This document shows, piece after piece, positions 45,668-57,787 of a stretch of 64,000 nucleotides of DNA. The notes beneath the pieces are model-generated. The model searched no databases. It was not told where the DNA came from and saw only the letters and a program-made list of their open reading frames with translations. Both the position numbers and the translations under genes were made by a program. Position 1 is the stretch's first letter. Every line of letters begins with the position of its first letter. This DNA comes from Cyathus striatus (Eukaryota > Basidiomycota > Agaricomycetes > Agaricales > Nidulariaceae), in NCBI GenBank assembly GCA_025738555.1, contig JAOVFP010000006.1:4402001-4466000 (forward strand), read 5' to 3'.

Positions 45668-47699
45668 ACAAAATGTTGAGAGGTGTTTAGACTATTATAT
45701 CTTGCTGTTGACGGGGTGCCGGTTTGAGTTGATGGGCAAAAGATCATTCTAAGGTCCAATGGACAGTTCTTATATTGTTCAACACGCAACATTCACATGT
45801 CTGTCAATCAACACTGAGTTTCTCATTGATAACCATCACTTGACAGGTACAGCCTTGCCTGTTATCTTACACCTTCCTCAAAAGTGTTTTACTTCCCATA
45901 CGTGTCTTAAAATGTCACTGTATCAGCGCGTGATCTATATCAAGAACTCAGAAGTTGACTCGAGATAGAGTTGTTTTTGGGACAGTATCCCGTATCCGAT
46001 AGCGCAAATGAAATTCAAACCACTTTGGACGGTTGGACCTACAAGGGAAATAGCTGCGGACAATTACAGTAAAGTTGGACTAATTTAGGTACCAACACGC
46101 TACCAATAACTCGCAATCTCAGGCTGCTTGTGATCATGTTATGCGAATGCTTGCGATGTTTAAGCTCCGAATGCGGTGTAAGAAGAGGTAGAGCAACACC
46201 AACATGCTGTCGGTATGGAAATCAGGGAGGGCGAAGTCTCTGTAGGCTGATGTACGTACCGATTCGTTTGCTGTTGATGATATTGTAAGTTAATCAGAGG
46301 AATAGGTGGACCATGATAGTATTGACGTATACTAGTAGACTGGGCATGCACAGCTGTATGCACGAGTACTCCCTTCTTTTAATGACAACGTTATGGCCCG
46401 CATATCATATCCCGATTCACGAGGGAAAGTGCTTCACAATCACTATCCTACTGGATAACACGAGCGACTGGCAGTTCTGGATCTTACCCGAGGTACGTTT
46501 TACTTGTTATACGTCTCGATGTTGGAAGTTCTGACTTTACGGATAGTCATACATTCGTTCGTTAACGCACAATGATTGCGAAGCCAGTCCGGTGAGATAT
46601 CTTGTCCATCATCAAACATCTGCCACTGTGCCATCACTTCCTCTCTCAGCTCACTGCTTCTCTACCACCATACTCTCTTTTATTTTTGGTATCCCGTTCA
46701 TTCTTCATCTATTATATCCGTATCACACGGAATATGAAGAATGGCCACGTCACTCTCATCCACACCAGTCCCTTCTCGCCATACATGCTGCTGTCGATTC
46801 TCTTACCCAAACATCTCGCGAGTCCTATCCATACGACACGGAACAGAAGTCCCGTCACTCCCACGAATACACATTGCATCTCACTTCCAGTCCCTGTCCC
46901 ACCCAGATATCGTACAAATCTTCGTACGCAAATCAACGATATTGCCGTTTCACCCTCGTATTAACGAACGATCATAGCCTTTCAGAATCACCAAACAGGC
47001 GACCTGAGCTGTAGTGCGTATGTCGGTCTGCATCGACAGAATCTCGGGATTATGAAGGACGCGCAGGGATGACGCCACGCAAGGGTTAGTGCAGAGTGTC
47101 AGGATGAGGTCGAGGACAACTGCGGTGCCAACGAGGATGGTGGTGCGAAGTATTAAGATAACCACCATCAACTCGACTACTAGTGGGGACTTCACTCTCC
47201 TCCGAGAAGGAATCACTAAATGCACTACGTACTGTCATAGAGTTCACGCCAACGTCAACAGTCATCACGGTGTTTCTCAAAAACTTACTGGGTCATGGAA
47301 AAGGACCGGAAATTCGATGGTGGTTGACTATCCCAATGTCCTATCCGCTGTAAACGGCGTTTCTTTGGGACGGTTGGGGGAAACTGAGGTGTGGGGGTTT
47401 AATAGTGACTTCTTGGATTAATACAACTACAAATTAAAGTAACAATCATTGTCATACTCTTTAATATACAGAATGATTAATGGTTACTTTCGAGACAAGA
47501 CGATTTTTGGTCAGCTATGTGTGCACAAGTTGCGAGCTACAAAAACGCGCAACGAGAACCAAATCCCACTGTCCCGCATTATCAGATATTTTGCTTGCAC
47601 AGACACGAGTAGTGTCAGCGCGTTCCGTGTGCGAGGGCCCCGTAGCACAAGTGAATCAGTCGTAAATGACCCATGGCCGGTCCTTCTTGAGAGATGTGA
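45668..47699. other. Flank upstream of NLR copy B; no convincing gene
   Basis: Counterpart of 3208-5792, shortened and with many substitutions. ORFs of 60-140 codons at 46592-47014 and 47089-47421 overlap on several frames; they are not conserved as frames in copy A. TCAATCAACA and CAATCACTTGACAGG-like words near 45800 match copy A's 3340-3380. Confidence 0.45.
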
Positions 47700-48279
47700 A
47701 TATATTATCTGTTAGCCTGCGTAATGCGTTAGCACCATCAGATACAGAAGTAGGGGATAACCTACATGGCCATTGGGGTGACCATGACTCACAACACGTA
47801 GCTGAGGGATTGCAATGTTCCAGCGACTACGAACAGTTAGCCCAAATCCTACCACAACACGATATATTACCAAGAAAGAGATCCTCCTTCTGAACTTGAT
47901 GTATCGCACCTAAAATTTGCATCACGGGGACCACATGCGCCTTAAACCACCACTTGGGCACATCCATCGACTCGACATAACGATAGCCCGTCAGCTCAGT
48001 ACACAAGACTGCCACATTGTAATTTGTGTCCCGCTTTTAGAGGGAAAGACACTATCCGAGTAACATTATGCCTGCAATATACGTCAGAAAGGCTACAACG
48101 AGTATGAAGGCAACGTACGAACTAGCGTCTCCCTGAGTCCCCGTATCTTGCTCTATGCGCCAACATTCTACGGTCGACCTTCTGACTCCCCCTTCTTGAC
48201 AATCCCATAGCCGTAAACAGACGGTAATGTTCGCACCCAGGATGAGATGCCACATCGCATTAAACACCGTGAAGAACAA
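47700..48279 (-). pseudogene. Degenerate gene for a possible membrane protein, copy B
   Basis: Counterpart of 5793-6430. The block 48052-48279 encodes FNAMWHLILGAN, WDCQEGGVRRS and YVAFILVVAFLTYIAG. 47827-48015 encodes a further block, KWWFKAHVVPVMQILGAI, then QKEDLFLG before a GT donor; copy A lacks most of this. The last block (VRSRWNI..PQL) is in a third frame. The coding pattern is conserved between copies but a continuous model cannot be drawn in either. Confidence 0.3.
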
Positions 48280-48431
48280 GCCTTCAGGTTTGCTCAGGTA
48301 CCCTACAGCGCCAAGACAACAGGGGCAAGCGAGCGAAGAGGGAGGGTAACTACAGCAGGTGTCAGAGCATGCCGAAGCGATAAGATAGAAACTTACGAGA
48401 CTGATGAAAAGGATGTTCTAACAACAACCCC

Positions 48432-49378
48432 TGTCACAAAAGTCGAAAACATCTTGTAAGGCCTTAAGCCTTTACTTTCACCGTAGGGTCTTGTCAGATC
48501 ATTGTAAGGTACCAGCCAATGTATTGCAATAGTGCTAAAAGGCATCGTAAGGTGTTGACTGCCATATAAGGCATCATGTTGTGCCCCATGCAATACAGTG
48601 CATTTTGAAGCTCTCGTAATCTTAAGACCATCTTTCAATTTTGGTATAATATTATTAGACTATTCTGAGGCATTGCAGAATCATTGCTAGCTGTAATGTT
48701 ATTCATTTTGATGTATGCGCGTTAGTTGTAAAGGTGAAAGTAAGCTTAGACCTAAACAAAGAAATGTACAAGTGAGTCGGTTGAAGGACTGTTCAACTTG
48801 AGGCGTTCTAAGGTATATGAAAAGGGTGTTAGTGAAATAGCGAGTCATTTGGGGAATGTAACGTTGATAAAAGAACTCAGGAATGACTCATTCTGAACGA
48901 GTTTCAGGGGAGTTTGGAGAACGAGTCGCAGGATATAGATAATTCTGAGATGGTAGAACAGCAGAGGCGAGTGAATAGTGATAGAATATGAGTGAGACAA
49001 TGAATGTGATCTGAAATTGAGTGGGGGATAAATTCACCAGACCCCGAATAAGCTAGATACAGGTTTTTATAAGAAAGAGGTCGAGTAAGCTACTTAGCGA
49101 GGGTAATTCTACCACGTAAATTAGGGGATGTCAGATCGTAGGATAAAGGTAAGTTTTGAGAGAAGTAGAGCTATGATTCGAGTTGGAAATAAATTTGCGA
49201 AGGAGATTTGGTGATGGGGAGGCTCGGTTATTGAAGGAGTGCCAAGTTGGTGAGGTGCCAGGGGTTTCTTGTACTACTTTAGCATCGGTTAGACAATTGT
49301 GTCTTCTAAGTGCATAATTGGAGTGTTTGTCGGTGGTTAATAGCGAGGGGATGGGGGGAAGCGGTGAAGGGAGAGATA
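48432..49378. other. Unassigned sequence
   Basis: No ORF above 81 codons. 48440-48650 is composed of short words such as AAGGCATCGTAAGG; 48650-49370 is G-rich on the plus strand with repeated GAGTC/GAGTGA words. Nothing recognised. Confidence 0.3.
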
Positions 49379-49991
49379 AGGGGAGTTCAAACCTGGCGAT
49401 ACAAAAATACGATACAATCGACCGGCGATACGATACAACTTCCCACGAGTACAGCTGAAGGCCCTAGCCTGTATTGTTGCGAGATCCAAGTAAACCCTCA
49501 GTCGGAATTTGAATTAGGCCGTGCTGTGCCACACATCTCTCATACATGGCAGAGCATCCCCTTCATCTCATTAACACGACCTTTGAAATTTTTCAGCCAC
49601 TTCAGTCTTCACTTGAATTGGAGTGTGAGGAACTTTATTCAGAAGAAGAGGAAGATGTTATTCTAACCTCTTCAGCTGCAGGATATATCATAAAAGCTTC
49701 TAATAGTGCCCTTTCATGTTGCTGTTGTTCAGATAAGTGAATCATAGCTCAGGAGAATGGTTGTTGAAGCTGCAGAGCACATCAAATCTATGATTACTGG
49801 GCGTACTGCATTCAGTGTGGGCTCGCAACATGCATTAACACAATTCATTCCCCGACTGAACTCAGCTTTGACTAAGCATCAGTTGCCTTGGTTTGTATCG
49901 GGGGTGTCAAACCTAGGACGATACGAGATGAAGTTCACACGCTACAATCATTTTCCTTGGCGTCACGAAACACCCAGGTTTGAACTCCCCT
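49379..49991. mobile_element. MITE or short DNA transposon (613 bp)
   Basis: Perfect 18-bp inverted ends AGGGGAGTTCAAACCTGG, flanked by ATA on both sides (49376-49378, 49992-49994), so a TA-type target is likely. It also has internal direct repeats of CGATAC words at the left and right shoulders. A 64-codon frame (49546-49740) with a Glu-rich run and four consecutive Cys is not recognisable; it could be a residue of captured sequence. Related by its ends to 28688-29041. Confidence 0.8.
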
Positions 49992-50807
49992 ATAGGAAAG
50001 ACATGTTAACACGTAAAGTTACATTGATGCGTTGGCTGCAATATGCGACAGTCACGTGACTTGGTTGCTGTACTTCGAGAAATGTCAACCATGAGAAATA
50101 ACTGTGAATAGACAATGAATGAATTACTCTGAGGTGCAACAATTGCAATACATACCTTTAAATAGGAATTTATAGCACTGCTTCAAGCCAGTCTTCTAAG
50201 TGATTATGTTTCCATGATATCACATTGCAATAGGCTGGAATAAATCTAGGACATGTTAATTTATGTATAAAGTCCTCAATGGAGGTGCGTACAGATGAGG
50301 ACATACTAGGCTATACCGTTTCAACTTTCCACTCTGGCTGGAATACAAATGGTCAATGAATTTGGACCATACATTGACAGGTGTCAGACTACTGTCATTG
50401 GTCAACACTTTGCTAAACCTTGTTGAGTTGCTATTTCTTGAATATTGCCACAGCAACACTTCAACAAGCTATAAAAATTTACAGGTATATTGGTTGTACA
50501 TATTGGAATGTGTGTTCAAAGTTTCAAGACAAAAGAATGGGTAGTTCTGGTGTCCCTTCAAAGTAGGAAATTTGATGCATTGTCACGCTTGCCGCTGTGC
50601 CGTTTTGATAGCAATCAAGGAGTTGCCTGGAAGGAGCTGGCGCAAATGTCAAGCAAATGTCTCATGTTGTGCATACACACTGCAGACCTCCAAACTGGCT
50701 GATTGCAGCATTGTGACATTGTGTGACAAACTCAAAAATAACGACTTGGTGGGGTTTCAACATTAGTACACAGTGAAAAAATGCGAGGAGAGGGGGGAAG
50801 GACATAG
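49992..50807. other. Unassigned sequence upstream of the WD40 gene
   Basis: The expected N-terminal partner of fungal WD40 repeats (NACHT or similar) is not visible. ORFs of 60-70 codons near 50490-50766 are not recognisable. A stop (TAG, 50805-50807) lies directly before the first WD40 blade. Confidence 0.35.
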
Positions 50808-52767
50808 TTTTCTTTTGATGGGAAAAAACTGGCTTCAGGGTCATGGGATAAAACATTAAGAATATGGAATGTCAAAAGTTGCAAAACTATTGCTGGCCCA
50901 TTTGAAGGAAATGCAGAAGGGATCAAATGTGTGGCCTTTTCACCTAATGGTAAATATGTAGCATCAGGATCATCAGATAAAACAGTTATGCTATGGAATA
51001 TGAGAGTGGCAAAGCTGTTGCAAATTTCAATGCATGTTACACACATTCAATTGATATTGTTTCATTTTCTCTTGATGGAAATCAAGTGGTATCTGGCTCT
51101 GGCTCTGGAAATATTACAATATGGAATATGATGACAAGAGAAATTACTGCTGGTCCCTTTGAAGGTAGTATGAATGGGCCAATTTCTTCAATATCATTTT
51201 CACCTGATGGAAAAAAAGTAGTATCAGTTTCAAGTGATACAATTAAAATATGGAATGTAGAAGCTGAAAAAAAGAGGGTTCCAGTTATTTATAGAGGACA
51301 CAAATGCAGTCACATCAGTGGCATTTTCTCCTGATGGAAAACAAATAATATCAGGATCATTAGATAAAACCATTCAAATTTGGAATGCCAAAAATGGAAG
51401 ACCTGTTGCTAGTCCCTTTGAAGGCCATGGATCAGAAATACTCTCTGTTGCATATAGTTCAAATGGAAAATATGTGGTATCAGGCTCACTAGATAAAACC
51501 ATTAGAATATGGAATGTGAAAAGTGGAAAAACTATAATTGGCCCCTTGGTTAGCCATACAGGTGGTGTTTTATCAGTGACATTTTCACCTGATGGAAAAC
51601 AAGTAGCCTCAGGATCGAAGAACAAAACAGTCATAATTTGGAATGCAGAGAATGGCAATATTATTGCTGGCCCTTTAAAAGGCCATACAGGACAGGTGTT
51701 ATCAGTTGCTTTTTCTCCTGATGGAAAGAAAATTGCATCTGGATCATCAGATAATAGTGTAAAAATATGGAATATTAATGGTGGTAAAATAACTTTCAGC
51801 TCCTTAGAAGGCCACACATGTAGAGTTACATCAGTTGCATTCTCTTCTAGAGGAAATCTAATAGTATCTGGATCAGATGACAAAACAATCAGAATATGGG
51901 ATGCAGAGAATGGAACAATTGTTTTACCTCCTCTGAAAGGTCATCTACTTCCAATATCATCAGTTTCATTTTCTTATGATGGAATGCAGGTGGTGTCTGG
52001 GTCATGGGATAGAACAGTTAGAATATGGAATGTAGCAACTGGAAGAACTATTGTTGGCCCCATTATAGGTCATGACAATTTAATTTCATCTGTTGCATTT
52101 TCTTCTGATGGAGACAAAGTAGTATCTGGTTCAGAGGATCACACAATTAGAATATGGGATATAAATCAAGCAAAAATTATTTCTAGCCCATTACAAAATC
52201 AGATGTTTATTTCATCTACAACTACTTCTGCTATTGGAACACAGCTGAGTTATAGATCAAATGACAATATTCTTGAAAAAATATATAGCCATGCCCAGAA
52301 ATATCTGCAATTACTCTACAATTATTCAGATGATGATATGACCTACAGACAATTCCAATTAACTTCCAGTAAGTATTATTTTTATTCATTACATTATCTT
52401 TTCTCAATTTATATCTATATTTTCAGACCATATATCAAAATTAATTTCACTTGAAGGTTCTGGCATCTATCACTCATGTCATTATGATGGCTGGGTTAAG
52501 GGTAAAAATTCAAACTTGCTTTTCTGGATTCCTCCTCAATTTAGATTGGGTTTATGTGATATTGACACAATTACAGTAATAGGAAAGGTGACCATATACA
52601 GATTGAATCTTTCTAAGTTTTGTCATGGAATGGATTGGGCTGATTGCAAAAGTTCCTCTGCAAAAGATTATAACCAATATCAATTTTTTCTTTCAGCTCA
52701 GTTTCCTTCTTTTAAGATCATTTTATCTTCAGCTATAGTTTTACTTGCTTTTTACTATTATAGTTGA
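50808..52767 (+). pseudogene. WD40 beta-propeller protein with two frameshifts and no N-terminal domain
   Basis: Eleven blades are visible, each with the FSPDGK.(V/I).SGS.DKT(I/V).IWN signature. Frame breaks occur near 51000 (after MLWNM) and near 51315 (after GHKCS); they cancel so that blades 1-2 and 5-11 share a frame. A 58-bp intron (52369-52426) is followed by a conserved C-terminal region, YDGWVKG...LLFWIPPQFR and FCHGMDWADC, which in mushrooms follows the WD40 part of NACHT/WD40 proteins. The last 20 residues are hydrophobic. The lack of an N-terminal domain plus the breaks indicate a pseudogene, unless the breaks are sequencing errors. Confidence 0.7.
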
Positions 52768-52989
52768 AATTCATACTCCTTCAGTTTAATCAACATATCT
52801 TGATAATTGATATAGAACCTTTATACTTTAAACTCTGTCTTTAGCTTTGTAAATTCTCTGTTTGTTCATTTTCAGACTGATCCATGTTTTAGTTACTTCC
52901 AGAAATAAAAGAATATTTTAATAACTTCTATTATATCATACAATGTAAGGTGTTGATGTGAATTTTGAATAGAACATTACCAAATATAC

Positions 52990-53820
52990 AGTATATTGCA
53001 CTCCTCCACAAGATCAGGTGGACTTCAGGTAGACTTCTGGACTCTATGTGGACTTGTCATATCTGTGACAAAGTCCCTAGAACTGTTTAAAGCCAACCTT
53101 AAGTTTTCATCTGAGCATTGTATGTTTCCTCTGGACTGTGTACCTCTGTTATATATCAAACTCTCACTTACTAATGTTCACTTGTTTCTTCCCTTTATTA
53201 CTGTTATTCATTCTATGCCTTTCCATTACTTCTAGTTCATTCCATTACTCCCATCCCCATTAGTTTTACCTCATTCCTCATCATCACCATAACTATTGGC
53301 ATTATATGTTGACTGTAATCTAGAGGTGTGGAACTAGTCTACTGTAGTCTACATTTTCTGGAGTTACTTATCCCCCATGATGCCACAAACCCTTAGACAC
53401 TAACTCCATCTGCATCTGGGTAAAAGTAACTACTATATAAGCTACTTTGTATTGTAAATAGACTACAGTTTTGAATCAACTATGTTAACACCCTTTCCTT
53501 CACTTTGGACTTGTTCCAATTCTGAACACTGTTTATTATCTCTGAGCACTTACTTACATGCTATACTCCCTTGTCATTAGACTTTCATCTGTGGTTCAAT
53601 CCTTAGTGGATAGAATGGGATGTGACAGGACTCTACAGGACTCTACTAGACTACAGGTGAACACTAGTAAACTTCAGGTGGACTTCAGTTAGAGCCAACT
53701 ACCTGGACACTACCTGTCTCTTACATGGACACCACCTGGACTCTACATGGACTCTACATAGACTCTACTTGGACTTTACATGAACTTCACCTGGATTCCA
53801 CCTGAACATAGCAAGATCTT
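52990..53820. repeat. GGACT/CTACATGGACT simple repeat split by a solo LTR
   Basis: Short words (GTGGACTTC, GGACTCTAC, TGGACAC) recur every 10-15 bp at 52996-53054 and again at 53638-53815. The LTR at 53055-53637 duplicated a GGACT of this array. Confidence 0.7.
53055..53637. mobile_element. Solo LTR with 5-bp target duplication, copy 2
   Basis: 583 bp from TGTCATATCTGTGACA to GGGATGTGACA, alignable throughout with 13680-14289. GGACT lies at 53050-53054 and 53638-53642. Compared with copy 1, CG positions are mostly TG or CA here (for example CCGTGACA has become CTGTGACA, and GGGACGTGACA has become GGGATGTGACA), so this copy is more decayed. Confidence 0.85.
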
Positions 53821-54021
53821 AGTAGCATTGTGACATATGTCACAGTCATCACACTTGTCCCACAGTGTGATAACTGTGACAAGTGTGACAAATATAGCAA
53901 TATCTTAGTGGCATTGTGACAGTCATCACACTTTCCCCACAGTATCACAATCAGCTAAATAGCAACCAAAATGTCAATGATATTTATGAATGTGCAGATA
54001 AATTAGTCAGTGAGGATTTCC
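53821..54021. repeat. Short TGTCACA-type cluster
   Basis: About 53828-53950 holds TGTGACA, TGTCACA and CATCACAC words in both orientations, like the inner arms of both fold-back families but with no outer arms nearby. Confidence 0.6.
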
Positions 54022-54609
54022 CAGTACTTTGCACTCCCCCCCCCTTCACCATGAATTCATGTGAATTTCACATGAATATTAGATGAATTATAGACCATTT
54101 AGTACTGATAAAGATAAGTGTAATTAACATATTTATTAGAGGAATTGTATATCTTCTGATACCTATTTTGAATAAAAATGAAGCTCATTTAAGATATGTG
54201 ATAAATTATAGTGAAACAGAACTAATCATTTAAAGCTTTATACAAAAAGTCTACAACTTACAATTTGTAATCTACATATACTCTTCCTCATCATCAAATA
54301 AATCACTACTCAATCTTACCATTCTTTTCTGCTGCTTGTTCAATACATGCTGTGTGTGAAAAAACAACATTACATGCATAAACCAGTTGAAATTTGATAC
54401 AGTCATTCTTTTGAGTATTGATTCAAATCCACCAAGCAAAGCATTGAGTTGTTCACAAGCCTTTTATAATATTAATATTAAATACAATTTAAAGTATTTA
54501 AACTCACTTGTGTATTAAAAGCTCTTTTGAAATATGGATTTCCATTACAATCATGATCAATTATTACAAGATTAGGAGCAGAACCATCATTAGGTGCAGG
54601 ATTGCAGTA
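54022..54609. mobile_element. Truncated KDZ element (left end and transposase C-terminus)
   Basis: Starts with the terminal CAGTACTTTGCACTCCCC and the CACATGAAT repeat, then continues with sequence matching 37540-38085, including the last exon and intron of the transposase. It stops exactly where the fold-back element at 54610 begins, so it was probably cut by that insertion; the rest is not found on the other side. Confidence 0.8.
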
Positions 54610-55335
54610 GAGTGGTGTCAGCCAATTTGATCACAAATTGCTCAGGAAAAATGAGTGCTGCAATCCTAAATCTCCACCAAAAAAATGAGTGCCATTTTTA
54701 TAAGGCATATTCAGTAAATGTAATGGAGTGGTGATCATTGGCACTCATTTATATATTGGTATTGACTACTAGGGGATTATATTAGTGTAGTATGGGGGCA
54801 CTCAAAAGTGATCATTTGAAGAATATTAGAAGGTGATCATTGGCACTCATTTATGTATTGTTGTTGATTACTAGGGAATTATATTAGTATAGTAAAGAGG
54901 CACTCAAAAGTGATCATTTTAAGAATATTAGAAGGTGATCATTGGCACTCATTTATGTATTGGTATTGACTACTAGGGGGTTATATTAGTATAGTATGGG
55001 GACACTCAAAAGTGATCATTTAATGAATATTAGGAGGTGATCATTGTATTGTTATTACTGATTACTAGTTGATCTGCGCTTCACATATTTCCCACACTTC
55101 GCATTTGTCACATCCTTGATGTGCGTCACGTTCGTCACACATATTCCTGTGCTTCATGTATGTCACATACTTCACACGCATCACATTTGTCACACTTCGT
55201 CACATATATTCCTGCACTTCACATTTGTCATGTGTATTTAACGTGCATCACGTTGATCACACATATTCCCGCGCTTCATGTTTTTCCCACGCATCGCATT
55301 TGTCACGTGATTGACACGCTGCACACCCTCCCTGT
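54610..55335. mobile_element. Single arm of the GATCATTGGCACTCATTT fold-back family
   Basis: Starts GAGTGGTGTCAGCCAATTTG, followed by three to four units of about 100 bp with the GATCATTGGCACTCATTT box and then the inner array of TCACA words (55080-55320). It corresponds to the left arm of 15949-18405. The second arm and loop are missing. Confidence 0.8.
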
Positions 55336-56609
55336 TGATAAGACTAACTTTTAGATAATGTTTATTTACATAGTATTAACATCACCAACAATGAACATAA
55401 AGTTCTTAGTTAGATTTATATTTAGTTCAAGGGCACAAGAGTTTCAAGTATAGTAAAGTGAACTAGGTATTTAATAGTAGATAGTGCAATTGCCTTCAGG
55501 TACTTTCAGAACAGACTTCAGACTTCAGATTTGTACTCAGAATCCAATATCAATTTCAGAATGTACTCTACTGTGAGAATGGAAGTACAGCCAGTGCAGT
55601 GCTTAAGGTATTCTAAAGGTATGTCTAACTACTTATATATTTAATTACATGGCAGCAGTCTCATGCGCAATGGGATAGGTAAGGTAAATAGTATGTCATA
55701 ATGCCCTAGTGGAATTCTAATGGTCAAAGAGGTATGGTTATCCCTCCATACGAGAATCCATGAGGGCATGCTCAGTTTCAGAGATGCATAAAATGCTGTG
55801 CCACACTATTAATAGGCACACATCAAGACATGCACTAATACATATGCTAATCTTGGCCAAGTACTCGGATATAACAGATACTGGTGTATCTGATGGCACC
55901 ACCCATTGTGCTGCAGGTAGTGTTTGGCACACATTTCAAAGTCCTAGAGGCATGTGGTTTCCTGCATGGTGGCAGTATTACACAGGAGAGACATATGGAC
56001 ATTCCAGGTTATTCGAGAGACTGCGTGATAGCTATGCATTGCAGTATCTGGTGGGACCAGTGGCACAAAGAGCCCCCTAGTCTGAAGTATTTCCCTGAAG
56101 GTATGTGATTGTCTAGCCTAGTACTGGGTGGATTATTCTGGGTATGGAGAAGTACTAATATGTTCCAGAGTATTATCTTTAGGTTCTTTTCTTTATTGTA
56201 TAGCTATCCAGTATATTGTAATGTATGTAGGAATCATCAAGCTGCCCAAATATATTGTTGTTATGTCGAATCCCTTAATTTGTATCGGAGGTGATACTTT
56301 GACTGGCAGTGCAGGACTCAACCCCAGCCCTTGGACTCCTCCCTTGATAGTGTACTCAAGTAGAATACTTTAGCTGGCAGCTTGAGACTTGCCCCAACTC
56401 TTGGACTCTCAGGCTTGATTCACTATATTTTATTACTGATACTAGATGTCTATTATATTTCGAAAAATAGCTCTCTTATTTTACTAGGCATATCACTGTC
56501 TCAGGAGGAAGAGAACAGGTGCTCTCCCCAGGTCCAGGGGACAAGATTGAATGCATAACCAATGCAGCACATGAGTGTGCACTTGCTGGTGTGGCCTGTC
56601 ACAGGAAAG
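55336..56609. other. Unassigned; overlapping short ORFs only
   Basis: Two plus frames at 55760-56108 and one minus frame at 55738-55932 are open over the same 300 bp. The segment encoding HMDIPGY..DCVIAMHCSIWW (frame 55884-56108) has an unusually protein-like composition, but I do not recognise it. The rest is CG-poor and featureless. Confidence 0.3.
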
Positions 56610-56906
56610 TCATGAAACTCCTCTAGATAAAGGCTTCTTCAAATTGGACACACTCAGCTCAGGGACAAGGTTTAAACACATCTTCTGCACTTGGGGTTGA
56701 GGCTGCAGATGATGCCTGCATTCCTTGTCCTGCATTGCTTGTAGCAAGGTAAGAAACACAAGATTAAGTTCACTATTCTTGTCCAGTTGGTGTTGATATT
56801 CCTGAGGACAAGGTGGTGGGGGGGGGGGGGAAGAAGCATCACGTGGGGAGAGAATGGGTGCTTCAGGCAGGGAGGATGAAAGTGGTGGTGAGAGTTGTTG
56901 AGTCAC
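56610..56906 (-). pseudogene. Ser/Pro-rich fragment, paralogue of 8180-8475
   Basis: Encodes a Pro run, then QLDKNSELNLVFLTLLQAMQ and SVSNLKKPLS. The segment around LQAMQ and the S-LKKPL end correspond to the 8180-8475 region of the same strand, and the DNA match includes TTTGAAGAA[A/G]CCTTTA. Nothing is known of its role; too short to be a gene by itself. Confidence 0.35.
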
Positions 56907-57787
56907 ACAACGAAAGTAGTTAGTTTATTAAATACTTAGAATAGCAATTTCAAATATAATCATAAACTTAATATCTTGAGGTGTAGATTCAGTAAGTTCG
57001 AGGGGCACAATAATATTCAAGTCCAAATTTAGATCAGATTAAAAATAGAACAAGTTAAACTTGGGCTATTCTCATTCATGCATCAAAGTATTCAAAGTCA
57101 AGTTCAGATTCAATTCAGTATCACAGTACGTATTTCTTGGTATCAAAATGTCTCATAACTATATCTGATTCTTGTCTTTACACACTCTGTCAGTGGGAGG
57201 GAAGAATGCCTGGCAGTTCCTGCCTTATTTCTTCCCTCTTCCCCTATATATACATTTTCTACACTACTTACTTACAAATTGCATAGTAATAAAATTGTAT
57301 TTGATCTCTGGTATTTCCCTGGTTCATGTGTAAGGTAGTGCTTCATCAGCACACAAGCAGCAGTCAGCCAATTGTGCGCATAGCTCAGTGCACCCTCTTT
57401 CTGCAATGTGCACTCACATCAGGAAATAAAGACAAGGTAATATAGTTCTATGTTGGTTACATAGCAGGCGTTACCAGTATTGCGAAGTCCCCCTTTATGT
57501 AGCATGACATAGCTGCACCTTACTGTGCGATAGCAGTGTGTAGCACTGCATAGCTACACACATGTCTGCATAGTACTATGTAATACTGTGCATGGCCGTT
57601 ATAATCGGTACTAGTTCCCTATAGTTTTACATAGTTTATTTGTCTATTAGAGCTACAGTGCCTAGATATCAGTCACGATCATGATCTTTTATAGTAGCTG
57701 GTATATCTTTCTTGGTGGTATAGTCGACGTACGAGTAACATAATTCATATATTAGTTGGATTGGTAGTACACGGCATGGACTAAGTA
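56907..57787. other. AT-rich spacer with part of a dispersed repeat
   Basis: 57415-57505 is related to 33395-33480. Words such as TGTAGCACTGCATAGCTACA (57538-57557) are palindromic. Otherwise nothing recognised. Confidence 0.35.

Larger units (their letters stand above)
35802..48431. repeat. Segmental duplication, copy B, containing a KDZ insertion
   Basis: Second copy of the 1-6446 block in the same orientation. Without the 6.24-kb transposon it is about 6.4 kb, equal to copy A. Both the NLR-like gene and the upstream 2.7 kb are included, so the unit copied is larger than a single gene. Confidence 0.85.

Noticed and set aside
46592..47421. ORFs of 110-140 codons upstream of NLR copy B
   Set aside because: The frames are not preserved in copy A of the duplication, so selection for a protein is unlikely.
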